Assembly (NCBI GenBank): GCA_964036295.1
Contig: OZ038467.1
Span: 4,326,001-4,390,000 of the forward strand
From: Plumapathes pennacea
Lineage: Eukaryota; Cnidaria; Anthozoa; Antipatharia; Myriopathidae
Length of the DNA: 64,000 nt
Direction of reading: 5' to 3'
The first letter of the stretch is position 1, and each line of letters opens with the position of its first letter. Positions 23,468 to 39,097 of this stretch are shown piece by piece. The notes beneath the pieces are model-generated. The model was not told the origin of the DNA, did no database searches, and saw nothing but the letters and a program-made list of their open reading frames with translations. Made by a program: the position numbers and the translations under genes.

Positions 23468-26400
23468 TTAGTCTTCCTGAGGTCTGTCCAGTTCTTCTGG
23501 TCTCAGGTCTCTCAATTTGGCGATATAATCAGAAGATCGTACAATATGCCTTTGGATGTAATCGTTCGCGTATTGCATTGAAAACGGTTTGCGGGCATCA
23601 CGCATTGAATACGAGTTCTTTATTGCTCTGGAAAAGTCTAGCGGCTTGGACCTTTCCTGGTCAAGAAAGCCAGGTTTCCTCTTCTCCACAAGCTGTGCGC
23701 TACTTCCACTTAGAATCCCTCGCTCACCAAGCTTCTCAGAGGTGACAAATGCTCCTTCGTTCGCTCCCAGAATGGGTTCAAGCCCAAGCTTCTCCGCTGC
23801 GTAGCTGGACAAAAGCGGTTCCCCTTTTAAGAATGGTCTCTGATATTGATGTTTGAACACAAAAGAAGACGGTGCTGAGCCACTTGATTGAGGTGCTGGC
23901 GGATTCTCCGCGCATTGTTGCACGCTCTCTTGCCTCAGCGGTCGTTCTGTCATGTCATCTAAGGTCTCTGTCATTTCCTGGAGACGATTCCCAAGAAGTC
24001 GCATGGGAAGAGGGGACCTGGGGTTTGGTTCCAGACCTCGTACGGTGCGAAGCAACCCGGGCTGCGCGTTTGAGTGAGGATACTGGGCAGGAGTGAATGC
24101 TTTAGGTGGCGAGACGTCTTCTGTTGTACGCTCTAATGCAAAAGGATGCTTGCCGACAGAAGGGGGATTTACTTGAGAGCGCATTGAAGTTTCTCGCTGC
24201 TTCATTTCTCTCAACAGCTGACCCGTGAACCTTGTTGTCTTTATCAGTAACTCATTCTCGGCGGATGTGGAGATGTTGCGGAGTTCTTTCTTCATCTCGT
24301 TATTATCCATGCGCAGTTGGTCGATTTCTGCCATGGCTATTTTTAACTGTTCTTTGAGCAGTTCCATCTGATGCACGGTTGCCAGTTCAAGGTTCCTTTT
24401 GGTCTCCTTCGCATTAGATTCCTGCCCTCCCTCTGGTTGTATCAACTCTGCTTTGGTCTTCATCTCATAACTTTCTAGCGCTTCTTTTTCCTCTTTCTGA
24501 GATACTATCACTTTTGGAGGCTCAGAAACTTCTTTCATTGTGCTTCCACAATCGTTTTCACTCGGCTTTTCCCACTCGCTTTCTGCATAATTTAAATCAG
24601 CGCTCTGTACATTAACGGTTTCTTCGAATGTTTCCTGTTTCTCTGCCCATGTCTTTGCCTCGACCTGAGGTTCACAAATCCCATGATCCACCTTCTCACC
24701 CCCATGACTGTCTGGCCGAGGTGAGACTGGTGCTGATGGCTGATCCTGATTGTTTTGCTTGTGTTTCTCCCATCCGGGAGACTGGGCGCTTTTTTGCTCG
24801 TAGGCGTTGGTGAAGGTCTGGAGATCTTCTGAAAGTCGTTGGTTTAATGCGTGCACCATCGACATATTACCCTTGACTTCGCCTAATTCTTCTTGGATGC
24901 GAGAAAATTCCTCCGATACAATCTTTTGATATGCTTGATGAGAGCTGAGGGTTTCAGCAGAACTGGCGGTGTTACATTGGGTTTCTTGATCGACCATATT
25001 TTTATCCTCTTGTACCAGTGTTTGGGTTTCTGCATCGTGCACATTTTTGCATTTACTGCCGCGGTCCTCACACCGCGTCTCCTCTCGTCCTTCCATCATT
25101 CTTTGAAGTTCGTTTTGTGAGATAACGACTCCAGTCTTTCGAATGCAAAGAGCACCAGTATCAGTACTAATAGAGTCCTCGTTGTCGGACACGTGACAAT
25201 CTCCTTCCTTCTCGTTCTCATCCAGTTTTTCACTGGATTCATTCTCCTCGGTTATCTTCCCAAGCTTGTCAAATTCTTTGCCTTTCTCACAGGTCTTTAT
25301 CACTTTCACACTGCCGTTAATGCCTGTCACTTGGGATTGGAACTTCTCCATTTTTGCCATCACTTTTGCGGCGTTTTCTTCAGCTTTTTCCCGTTGTCTT
25401 ATGGCGCTAGCGAGCTTAAAAGTCAGAGCACAGACCTGCTGGGTTTTGAGGCTTTTGAGTTCTTGCGAGCGCTTTGCTTCTTCCTCCAGTTGAAACCTCA
25501 AAGAGTTCACCTCTGCCTGGAGGCCCTGCATTTCATACATCAAGTACTCCACCTCTGGATTGCTCTCGATACCCTCAGATTTAGAGCGCGCGTGGTTTTT
25601 TTCTGCGGTGCTGCGTTTTCGCTCAGCCCTGCTCTGTTTTCTCTCCGCTGTACTCCGCTTTCTTACCCGATTCTCATCTGGATTTTCTTGGGTCTCGGAG
25701 ATGTTTTCATGGCTCTGAAAAGAAGCGAAAAAAAATCTTCTGAGTATTACTATTACCGCCTCTAATACTACCTACTCATTCTACTTCCATTGTTAGTCTA
25801 TTGCTAGCCTGCCACTATATCACTACGACGTGCTACTGCTAATTTATATATTAGACACTATATGTCTAATATAGTACAGACAACCCAATGCATGAACTGA
25901 TTAAACTGTATTACTAAGGGTATTCTGGAGTTATGTTCCCATAAAAAAAATGATAAAATAGACAACATAAATTTAATTTTAACCAAGCGGTTGGGCTCCT
26001 TATACAAATAAATTGTTCAATTAAACACTAATTTAAAAAGGAGCAATCTTAGAGTGCGACATTAGCTTTGAAACCTCGACATCCTTGGGAAGAAAGTTTC
26101 AGTTTCATCCTAAAATATGGGCTACAACAAAAACCGTGACGGAACACGATATGAAAAGCCGATAATTAATCGCGTGCACTAATTGAATGCTTTCTCTTTG
26201 AACCATAATCCGCGTACCGACTTCGCATCACTGATTGATGGTCAAACGAAATTCGGTCTTCTTTTGATCAGGCTATATTAGTAATTATAGTCCGGGATAA
26301 CAACTGTTTGATTTTCACATAAGTTTGGTGGGACTCAATATTTGATCAAACTCGACGCTCTTTAAAGCCGCTGCTGGTGACCTTGCATTAATATGAGTAA

Positions 26401-27274
26401 TTAGACAAAGCAAAGGAAGATTATGAACGCGTCTTTGGTCACCATGACAGCAAATCTCTTCTCTTTTACTCTCGGTCGGTGGACTTTAGTTCTTGTTTTA
26501 GAGTATATCAGGACGAGCAATATATAGTCTGTTCAAGCGGGTGTTAAGTCGGTGCCACGAAATTCATTAGCGCGGCATTTCTAATGGGCGTTTATCCAGT
26601 GATGATGAATTTTGATTTATTTCCGCATAATTTAGTAGTTGTTTTGCTTGGACAATTCCAGCCCGAAAGCTCTTATCGAAAAGAGGTTTTCATTGGAATA
26701 TGTATTGGCGATCTTTGATCTTAGAAAGAGAAAAGTTATGATATAACAGTTTGACTGAGCACGGGCAGTTTTATTTAAGACGACGACTTCAAAGTTTATG
26801 TCCGATAGCTTCTCAAAAGCGAGAATCATACTCATTACCATCAATACTCGCAGCTAACTGCTTACATTAGACTCTGAGGCCCTAAAGTTCTAACAAGAGC
26901 ATCTCTTATCAAGGAAAACGAAGAATAATACTAACTGACTCGAATCGCGTGACGCCTAACTCCGGCTTTTGATACTTACATGCAAAATTTGCTGCTCTAA
27001 ATACATAGATGTTAAATCTGTGAAGTGGAATACAAACTTGACCATTTTGCATACTCAGAAATTAGTGCATGTCCGAGAGATTTGTAAAACTCTGGGGTTT
27101 GACTGACCGGACCGGCGACCTCAGTGAGCGGGGTATGCATCAAATAAGATGCATTTCAGTAAATGCTCTGTCCGGCTTCGAAAGTATTGCGCGCGCTATC
27201 GACTGCACATCCTGAACACATTACGTGGAACTTACCAGTTGTTTACTTATTTTCCTCTTTACTCGGGTCAACAT
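23468..27274 (-). CDS. unrecognised 761-aa coiled-coil protein
   Basis: Two exons fit: 27274-27236 (MLTRVKRKISKQL, donor GTAAGT, phase 0) and 25714-23468 (acceptor TTTTCAG). The second exon is one uninterrupted frame of 749 codons. It starts with a basic, repetitive stretch (RKRSTAERKQSRAERKRSTA), then a coiled coil (VEYLMYEMQGLQAEVNSLRF and SQELKSLKTQQ), an acidic Glu/Lys-rich middle, a second coiled coil (ELLKEQLKIAMAEIDQLRMD), and a basic Pro/Ser-rich C-terminal part ending DYIAKLRDLRPEELDRPQED. I do not recognise the family. The layout would suit a cytoskeletal or centrosomal scaffold, but that is a guess from composition. The first exon is short and rests on phase and donor quality only; the large exon is secure. 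Confidence 0.75.
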
Positions 27275-28183
27275 AATGATGCGTCTTCGTTATAAAGTGG
27301 ATTGTCACACGTTTCCAGTCACACTTGGACCTGTTGCTTGACCGAAAAGCTAAAGAGCCCTTGGACCGAACTGCACTGTAAACGAGGAAGAAGCGAGAGG
27401 TGTTATTTAATCTTTCCCGCGTACTGTTTTCGTAAGCATTTGTGGATTTTGTTTGCGCAATTTAGCATGACTGACGTCAGTCCTGCGTCGACCTTGCATG
27501 ACAGCCTGAAAGCATGGGTCCAAATATCCGACTGAAAACGATTAAGAATTAAATGCTGTGCCAACTCAAATTTGTACAAGCATTGAGGAGAAGCTCGCAA
27601 GAGCACAAAGAAAGAACAACACGTGGCAAATAATGGTCGAAGAGACTCCTTCAGCCGTTTTAGGTTCCTTGTGTATATTGGTCGAGTTATTAGTGGCCGA
27701 AATAAACACATTGCTAACGCAAATGCTACTTTGAAAAGTGCCTGGAAAGTATTTAATTCTTGCCAGATTATCTGCATGGGAGAATGTAATGTCGTTGTTG
27801 TCGGCCTGACCGTGGAATTAATAAAACTGAGTCTGAGTGGTCAGAGAAGACAAACCTGAACTTACCTGGCTTTATAACTTTCAGCACAGTTCTTATGTCG
27901 TCCGAAGTTAAACTAGTTCGTTGAGTTAAACCAAATCGATTTCGCTGGTATCACTGGCAGAGACGGAGTGACTCTCTTTTGTTGGGAAAATGTGAATATT
28001 GTGCACTATTGTGCGGCTGATATGAGTCCTGCCGCGAAGCTTGTCATGCAAATAAAATGTTCCCTTAGAGATCAAGAGGTGCTAAGTCAGTGTTCACCTC
28101 TAGTCGTAATTTGCGCTGCCAAAGATATAAATAGATTAGTCAACAAAAGCTAGAAATATACTGACACATCTGAGAATTAAGAT

Positions 28184-28320
28184 GAAGTAATACGGGCAAA
28201 ATTTTCTTGCAACTTGTCGCGCAACAAAATTGCGTACCAAGTTGCGACCTGTTGTTGCACGTATTACTACCTTCGCACGCAACTTGTTCTGCAACAAAAT
28301 TTCGTGTTGCGAGTTACGGC
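28184..28320. mobile_element. half copy of GTAATACGGGCAA palindromic element
   Basis: It begins GAAGTAATACGGGCAAAATT and follows the left half of the element at 29003-29290 through TTGCACGTATTACTACCT, then ends without the matching right terminus. Confidence 0.65.
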
Positions 28321-28809
28321 GTGAACGTCTCAAAAAAAAAAAAGTCCAATGTCCAATGTCCAACCTGGAAGAGTCTACGAAATTAGCCACAGTCTCACCA
28401 AGAAAAATCAGATGTACTTTTGCGCATGCGCCGAGCCCCAAGGTTGCTATGACAGGTCCTTTTGACGTTGAACCTCAAGTTCAAAGTCGGATAGTGGTTC
28501 GGGAATATAGAAGTAGCTAAACCGGTTATAACAATAGGACGGTGCAATTATTAGTCATAAAGCAAGGAACGACGATAGAAAGGTGCATCCCATATGGATG
28601 AAAGGCCTCTTGCCTGAAACTATATATACCTGAATCGGTGCATATAATTAATAAGTCGGCTTAGTATTTTAGCGCTCTTCGGATTTAGGGATAATTCACC
28701 ATGGCTTGGGGGCCGAATTATCTCTCCCCGTTCGTTGAGTGTGGACGGGTGTTAGACAAGGGTTGCCCCTCGAACTGGCTTGGGATCCGGACAACTCTCC
28801 CCACGGCGC

Positions 28810-28810
<1 letters not shown>

Positions 28811-28840
<30 letters not shown>
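28811..28840. repeat. poly-T tract
   Basis: About 30 consecutive T residues in intergenic DNA. The lysine- or phenylalanine-rich frames across it are artefacts. Confidence 0.9.
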
Positions 28841-28842
<2 letters not shown>

Positions 28843-29002
28843 AAGCTGATGGATTATTTCTTTTTTGCTTTCTGTCATTTTATTGCTGAATGATAGCTGC
28901 AACGTTTCTTAAAGTTTTATAGGAATCGCATAAAAGCCAAAAAAGTTATGATCCAAAGTTTGTCATAGACGAGTGCGCCCAATGAAACTCTGGAGGCACC
29001 TT

Positions 29003-29290
29003 AAAGGTGAAGTAATACGGGCAACATTTTCTTGCAACTCGTCGTGCAATAAAGTTGTGCAGCAAGTTGCGGCCTGTGTTGCACGTATTACTACCTACGT
29101 ACCCAACAAAATTTTGTAGACTCGGCTTCTACTTTTTGCAACATGTTGCCGCAACTCACAACACGAAATTTTGTTGCAGAACAAGTTGTGTGCGAAAGTG
29201 GTAATACGTGCAACAACAGGCCGCAACTTGCTACGCAACTTTGTTGCGCGACAAGTTGCAAGAAAATGTTGCCCGTATTACTTTACCTTT
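29003..29290. mobile_element. 288-bp palindromic MITE (AAAGGTGAAGTAATACGGG ends)
   Basis: The left end AAAGGTGAAGTAATACGGGC pairs with the right end CCCGTATTACTTTACCTTT. Words such as TTGCAACT and CAACTTGT recur in both orientations through the element. It is non-coding. It lies about 310 bp upstream of the RAMA-domain gene ATG, close enough to affect its promoter. Confidence 0.75.
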
Positions 29291-29600
29291 ACGTCACTCA
29301 GTTATATTCCCGCTACGCAAGGTTTTGGGTTCACTACAAGAAATTGCTTCCTGAACTAGAACGTGTCATCCATCAAAGTCGTAGGATTAAGATCTGCCAG
29401 TTTATACTGCGCGCGGCAGTAAAATTTGTAAGCATCGCCATTTTCGTTCCCAGTCCCAAGCAATGAACGCAGCCAAGACGTGCATTGCGAGCACAAGCTG
29501 TCCCGTGAGCCTCTGGGTAAAGTGCAAATCACGTGGGCCACATGTGCATTGAACACTTTCGTTCTTCATTCTCTCACATCCCTGGAATGCCTTCAGCAGT

Positions 29601-34128
<4,528 letters not shown>

Positions 34129-34647
34129 GGTTTCAAGTTGTACTAGTTTTTTTTCATGATGGGGGTAGCCAGCTATTCAGAAGCTTTAAATGACAACTCC
34201 AAATCAATGCATCAATCATTAAGTCATAAACTAATAATTCTAATTAATTTTTATATCACATTATCTATTGTTTGTGCCATACTTACAGAGTGCCCAGTGA
34301 CAACAAATCGGTACAAGTAAGCAGTCTTTTCTGTTTCCATTTCAGGAAATAAAGTGCGTATCAGTTTGCTGTGTAGAGATTTGTAATAACATGACAGGAG
34401 TGTGGGTAGGCAAGCAAGATGCTGCAGAGTGCTTCTCCACACTTTTCATGTGTTTATTCCAACTCTCAACTGCCAATATTACTACCCAACACGGCACATT
34501 GTGCTTTATGGCACCCAGTCTGATGTGCTTGCTGCATGTTTGTTGATTTGAAATCTTTGCACCACCCTTCATTACCAACCTATTTGCACCTAGGATTTAC
34601 CTTTTATATAAACTCTATTCCGGCCTGTACTTTTTTAAGAGTATATT
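34129..34647. other. convergent 3' region
   Basis: This holds the 3' ends of the RAMA-domain gene (+, AATAAA at 34347) and of the XRCC1-N/UBZ gene (-, AATAAA as plus-strand TTTATT at 34453-34458), so the two transcripts probably overlap. No other gene is seen. Confidence 0.6.
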
Positions 34648-37600
34648 TTACCATATAGTGATCACATTTTTTTCTTGAGTTGGCTCCACCTTGTCAACCA
34701 CATCCACTTTGGTAACTATATCCTCCTTGGTAACTACATCCACCTTGGTAACTTCACACATCCTCTCTGCACATGCATCGGCATGTGCATCTATTTCTTC
34801 TGGTGGAAAAGATTTCAGGCAAATAGGGCAAGACTTGTCAACCACATCGACTTTAGTAACTACATCCTCCTTGGTAACTTCATGCACCTTGGTAACTTCA
34901 CAACCCATGCTCTCTGCACATGCATCAGCATGGGCATCTATTTCTTCTGGTGGAAAAGATTTCAGGCAAATAGGGCAAGATTTGTCAACCACATCGACTT
35001 TAGTAACTACATCCTCCTTGGTAACTTCATGCACCTTGGTAACTTCACAACCCATGGTCTGTGCACATGCATCAGCATGGGCATCTATTTCTTCTGGTGG
35101 AAAATATTTCAGGCAAATAGGGCAAGACTTGTCAACCACATCGACTTTAGTAACTACATCCTCCTTGGTAACTTCATGCACCTTGGTAACTTCACAACCC
35201 ATGCTCTCTGCACATGCATCAGCATGGGCATCTATTTCTTCTGGTGGAAAATATTTCAGGCAAATAGGGCAAGACTTGTCAACCACATCGACTTTAGTAA
35301 CTACATCCTCCTTGGTAACTTCATGCACCTTGGTAACTTCACAACCCATGGTCTCTGCACATGCATCGGCGTGGGCATCTATTTCTTCTTGTGGAAAAGA
35401 TTTCAGGCAAATAGGGCAAGACATGCCTGTCTCAGTTCCGCTGGCAGTTGATTCTGGCATACACAGTGCCGCATGGCTTTCTATATCATCACAGGGGAAG
35501 AGCAGCATGCAGAGTGGACACTGAACTGATGCACCGCTATTATCCATGCATACTTTGGACTTTTTTGATGGAGAACAGCTGAGCATGGGTGGAAAGTCAC
35601 ATAGATCATCTTCCAGGTTAATGACTTCCTTCTCACTGCTTCTGTCCAGTGTACAGTCCTGTGAAGTGCCCTGGCACACAGATTGTGGTCTATCCTCTGT
35701 GATGATGGGTTTCGAGGGGCACTGTAGAAGGCTGCTACTGCTTGCTGGGCTGGCTGTGGAAGTTGCTGGTGATGATTGTATTGGTCTTTTTCTTGAGGTG
35801 GACTGGGCTGTTTTTGAATTATGCTGGTGAAAGAATTAATAATATTTACTTACCAGTAATCAACTTCAACCTTCTTCTTCATTCTCTAACCAAAAACTAT
35901 ACCACTTGGTATTTGATGAAAGCTGATTCAGTTATCGTTTTTCACTACATCACTCATACATTTTTTTCTGGGATATTTAAATAATACTTGCTGCAGTATA
36001 ACATATATATATTGATTTTTGGGGTAAAGTACAAAAGCATATACCATACCATTGCAAGGTGAGATGGACTGTAATCTGTCCCAGCTTGTTCTGCCTCTTG
36101 TTCTGCCTCTTCGGTAGCTTCTTCAATCCGCTTCTTTACAAGCTGAAGTCAAAAAGAAATAATACATCACTAACATCTAACCACCATATACCTGTTACAG
36201 CCTGGTAATATGTAGCCTGTACCTTTAGAAACACTTTTCTCTCCTCCCTCGTGAACTGACAATCCCGTTGCATTTCCATTTGTAATTTGAGATCTGTGGA
36301 ACACACATATATTATATATACATTTTTGGCTTTTATGAGATGCCATGTTCCTCTCACTTACTAACAGTACATATTTGTGGTTGGGTTAGAGTTAGAAAGA
36401 AGAAAATGTTGAGTGATCATTGTTAGGAATGAGAAGTTTTTTCATGCTGATATTACCTGCAAATGTAACATTGTCCAAGTCCAGCTGTGAAAAGTCTTTT
36501 CCCTCCAGGAAGCACTCCACTTCTTCACAAAACTGTCAACAAATACAGACAATGAAATATAGTAACTTGTAGTCAAAATGTAGAACATCAGATTATCCTG
36601 AAGGACATGCACAGCGCTCGACATTAACGGTTGCCCACTTGCCCGGGGCAACCAAAACTTTTGGTTGGGCAGGTAAATTCTGGGCCGGGCAACTAGAAAT
36701 TATGAAACTTTCTATTGCTTGAAGTCAATCTACAGTCTGAAGGGCAACCAACCTAAAACCTTAATGTCAAGCACTGCATGCAGGTTTGGCTACATGCATG
36801 CTGTGTAATTTGCTTTCTGGATGTTTTGCTGCTCTGCTCTGCTGTCCTCTCTTGCTCTCTATCTACACTATCACACAAGTCAGGTACACAAAATACATTT
36901 AACTTTAAGCGCATCACCAACTGATCAGTACGTTTGAAGTGAAGCTCCATTTGGTGTCAGGAGTTGATGACGAGCTCTTCCTCCTTTTCCCCTTATGTGG
37001 TGATGGTCTTTTCCTGGGTGTACCTGGGGATTTTGCTGCCTTGCTATCAAGAGCAGCATGCAGCATCTTTGCACCACGATTGAGGAGTTCATTGGGACTT
37101 GTCTTTACATTCCTGAAAAAATTATATTTATGTGAATGTCAAGGTAAAGCATTTTAACACCTTGAAAGTCACACCCTTGACATGAAAGTTGGCTGTGCTA
37201 ACTTCTCAACCACTGTGTGTCTCTGGTTACATAAACAACTTGTTGTATACAGGCTGCCTACGAAGTATTATTGTAGTTTATTACATGACTGTGCAGTTTT
37301 GAGTGCAAATAAAGGCCAAAACGAGAGCAAAGATGGGAGCGTATTACACTCGTCAGGAACCAGATCAACTGGTTTATTAGCTTGCGTGATCACTTTTCGC
37401 AAACAAAATTTACAAACGCATCATTTTTTGTTCCACTTTGTGCGTGGCGAGAACATTGGCCCTGCTTCATTTGTCATATAATAAACAATTTATTACACGA
37501 AAAGTTGTGCAATATGGCTGTATTTTTACTCATCAATTTTATTTTTTCTCGCCTGAAGCAGGCTCAAAAAAAATAAAAGTGACTTGTAAAAACAGTCTGC

Positions 37601-38992
37601 CATATTGCACTCCTTCCCATGTAATCCTTGTATCTGTCAGACAGTGATTATGGTACCTTGGGCCATCCATGAGGCCAGAAGCTCTCTTTAATCTCATGAT
37701 ACCATGCTGTGCACTTTCGTCATTGTCTTCGAAATGTGGGGTGTGAACCCTTCCAGAGGGAGAGGTGGAAGATGCTTCGTCATCCTTTGAGGCTATTCTA
37801 ATGAATGACAGTCCAAACTGTTTGTCCTTTCTAAAAGGTTGCCGGCAAATAATCCTAATCCGGTCCCATGGTCGGCTAAGTGCTCCCTTTGAGAAAGATG
37901 CTGTGAAAAAGACATGTGAGTAATACCCTGCTAACATGTAAATTAAAGGAGATACACATTTCTATTTTCCAAAACAAAAGTCTACAGCAATCTCAAAACA
38001 AAATTCCCAAAATTTTCCATGACCATGGGAACCCTGTTGCATTGTCCGAAGAATACTGAACTACTGTGGGGGAAAGGGGAAAGAGGAGGGAGTTGGGGGG
38101 GGGGGGGGGGGGGTAATAATTGTTGGATGGATTATTGTGTCTAAGGGAGGGGAGGGGGAGTTGGTCTATCTATGGAAGTTTCACTTTACTGCATGAATGT
38201 AACCAGACACAGCTTGCTTACCTTCATTAAACATGCGAACAACATGAGTCTGGGTCCAGCTTTTGCACTCATTTGGTTTCATGAGTGTAGTTGAGGGAAG
38301 TAGGGTTTGGTATTCCTTGTCATGTGCCCACATTGAGCTCCCCACAAGAATTTCAACAAAGGCTGCACCACTGTTGCCTAGAAAAAGTCGCAGTTCATTA
38401 CTGAGTTGAGGAGCCTGTAGAACACTAGCTAACACTGCCCACCCGAATAAATGAATATTTCTGTGATTGTTTGCCATGCACCCCCCGATCATTTAAGAGG
38501 GCAGCACTGTTTATTTTTTATTTCTTGGGTCCAGTGTGCAGTTTTACTGCATGTAGACAAAGACATCTCTCTATTGTTTCTACATAATAAACTTGTTTAT
38601 TTGTATAAAAGAATCGATCGTGCGTGACAAGAGCAAGCTTTGAAATCTATCATTCCTGTACATCGGTCTGTGTTGTTCGGCTGAAAATATAAATTCAAGG
38701 TGAGAAAAACCTTACCTATGTCCAAATGGGAAATACAGCAAGCCTTCTCAAATTGAATCTCCGCTTCGATTTGGCCGCTGATCTCGTCCTTGGCGCACTT
38801 CCATGAACCCGCGTCGGGAGAACATTTGAGCAAATTTTCTGCCTTGTGATGCACATCCTGAGAATGTAAGATTTCGCCATGTTAAAGGTTTCTCAGTTAA
38901 CAAGACACTTGTGATAAGAAGTTGCTCCAAATACTTAATGTGCGGACCTCTGAGCTGAATCGAACAACAAATCGTAGAGCGACAGGCGCCAT
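34648..38992 (-). CDS. XRCC1 N-terminal domain protein with tandem UBZ4-like zinc fingers
   Basis: Nine exons in transcription order: 38992-38948, 38857-38716, 38377-38222, 37900-37657, 37112-36932, 36532-36457, 36293-36223, 36142-36050 and 35823-34648; all phases agree, giving 727 residues. Residues 1 to about 190 are an XRCC1 N-terminal domain: RFVVRFSSEDVHHKAENLL, CISHLDIGNSGAAFVEILVG, THVVRMFNEG, WDRIRIICRQPF and FGLSFIRIAS. XRCC1's domain binds gapped DNA and polymerase beta. No BRCT domain follows. Instead the last exon carries one CPLC..HAALC finger and five CPICLKSFPPEEIDAHADAC fingers, of UBZ4 (C-x2-C...H-x3-C) type, which bind ubiquitin. It may be an XNDC1-type protein. The role suggested is recruitment of repair factors to ubiquitinated chromatin. 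The first intron separates it by 105 bp from PNLDC1 on the other strand. Confidence 0.9.
34690..35430. repeat. 147-bp coding tandem repeat (zinc-finger array)
   Basis: Five units of 147 bp (49 codons) encode SCPICLKSFPPEEIDAHADA followed by a linker of the form EVTKVHEVTKEDVVTKVDVV. The middle units are almost identical at DNA level, which implies recent duplication or gene conversion. Open frames on the plus strand over this region are shadows of the repeat. Confidence 0.95.
35853..35943 (+). repeat. interspersed repeat fragment, copy B
   Basis: Shares ATCAACTTCAACCTTCTTCT-like start, CTAACCA and CTTGGTATTTGATG with 42154-42265 and, inverted, with 2296-2402. It lies in the last intron of the XRCC1-N/UBZ gene. 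Confidence 0.5.
36614..36775. mobile_element. 165-bp MITE family, copy 2
   Basis: Nearly identical to 9259-9420 along its whole length, with ends GCGCTCGACATTAA and TTAATGTCAAGCACT. It lies in an intron of the XRCC1-N/UBZ gene. Confidence 0.75.
37503..37612. repeat. 110-bp imperfect palindrome
   Basis: GTGCAATATGGC near the left end pairs with GCCATATTGCAC near the right end, and the arms remain complementary to a CCTGAAGCAGG centre. It is intronic in the XRCC1-N/UBZ gene and non-coding. Confidence 0.6.
38093..38114. repeat. poly-G tract
   Basis: About 20 consecutive G residues on the plus strand in an intron of the XRCC1-N/UBZ gene. Confidence 0.8.
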
Positions 38993-39097
38993 CTTTAAAA
39001 GTTGGCGGGAAAGACGGCCAGTCGACGTCACGTGACTCATTAGGTACCAGGTTCTATCAGGTGGTGAGGATGCCTGGTGATTTATGTGCTTGTAAAC
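38993..39097. promoter_or_regulatory. probable bidirectional promoter of XRCC1-N/UBZ and PNLDC1
   Basis: Only about 105 bp separate the two divergent start codons (38992 on minus, 39098 on plus). It includes GTCGACGTCACGTGACTC, which combines a CRE-like TGACGTCA-type core with an E-box CACGTG. No TATA box is obvious. The assignment rests on gene geometry and motif reading. Confidence 0.6.

Larger units (their letters stand above)
27275..29600. other. intergenic region between divergent genes
   Basis: This spans the 5' side of the coiled-coil gene (-) and of the RAMA-domain gene (+). It contains a half and a full copy of a palindromic GTAATACGGGCAA element and a poly-T tract. Short open frames were examined and none could be supported as a gene. 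Confidence 0.55.

Noticed and set aside
25193-25765. 190-codon hydrophobic frame on plus
   Set aside because: It is antisense to the large coiled-coil exon; its hydrophobicity is the complement of Glu/Lys codons.
34675-35524. Two plus-strand frames of 258 and 277 codons with periodic products
   Set aside because: They are antisense shadows of the 147-bp zinc-finger repeat; the minus-strand frame has conserved zinc ligands and joins upstream exons in phase.
37182-37647. Overlapping plus-strand frames in the XRCC1-N/UBZ intron
   Set aside because: Short, mutually overlapping, without motifs; the stretch holds a palindromic repeat.
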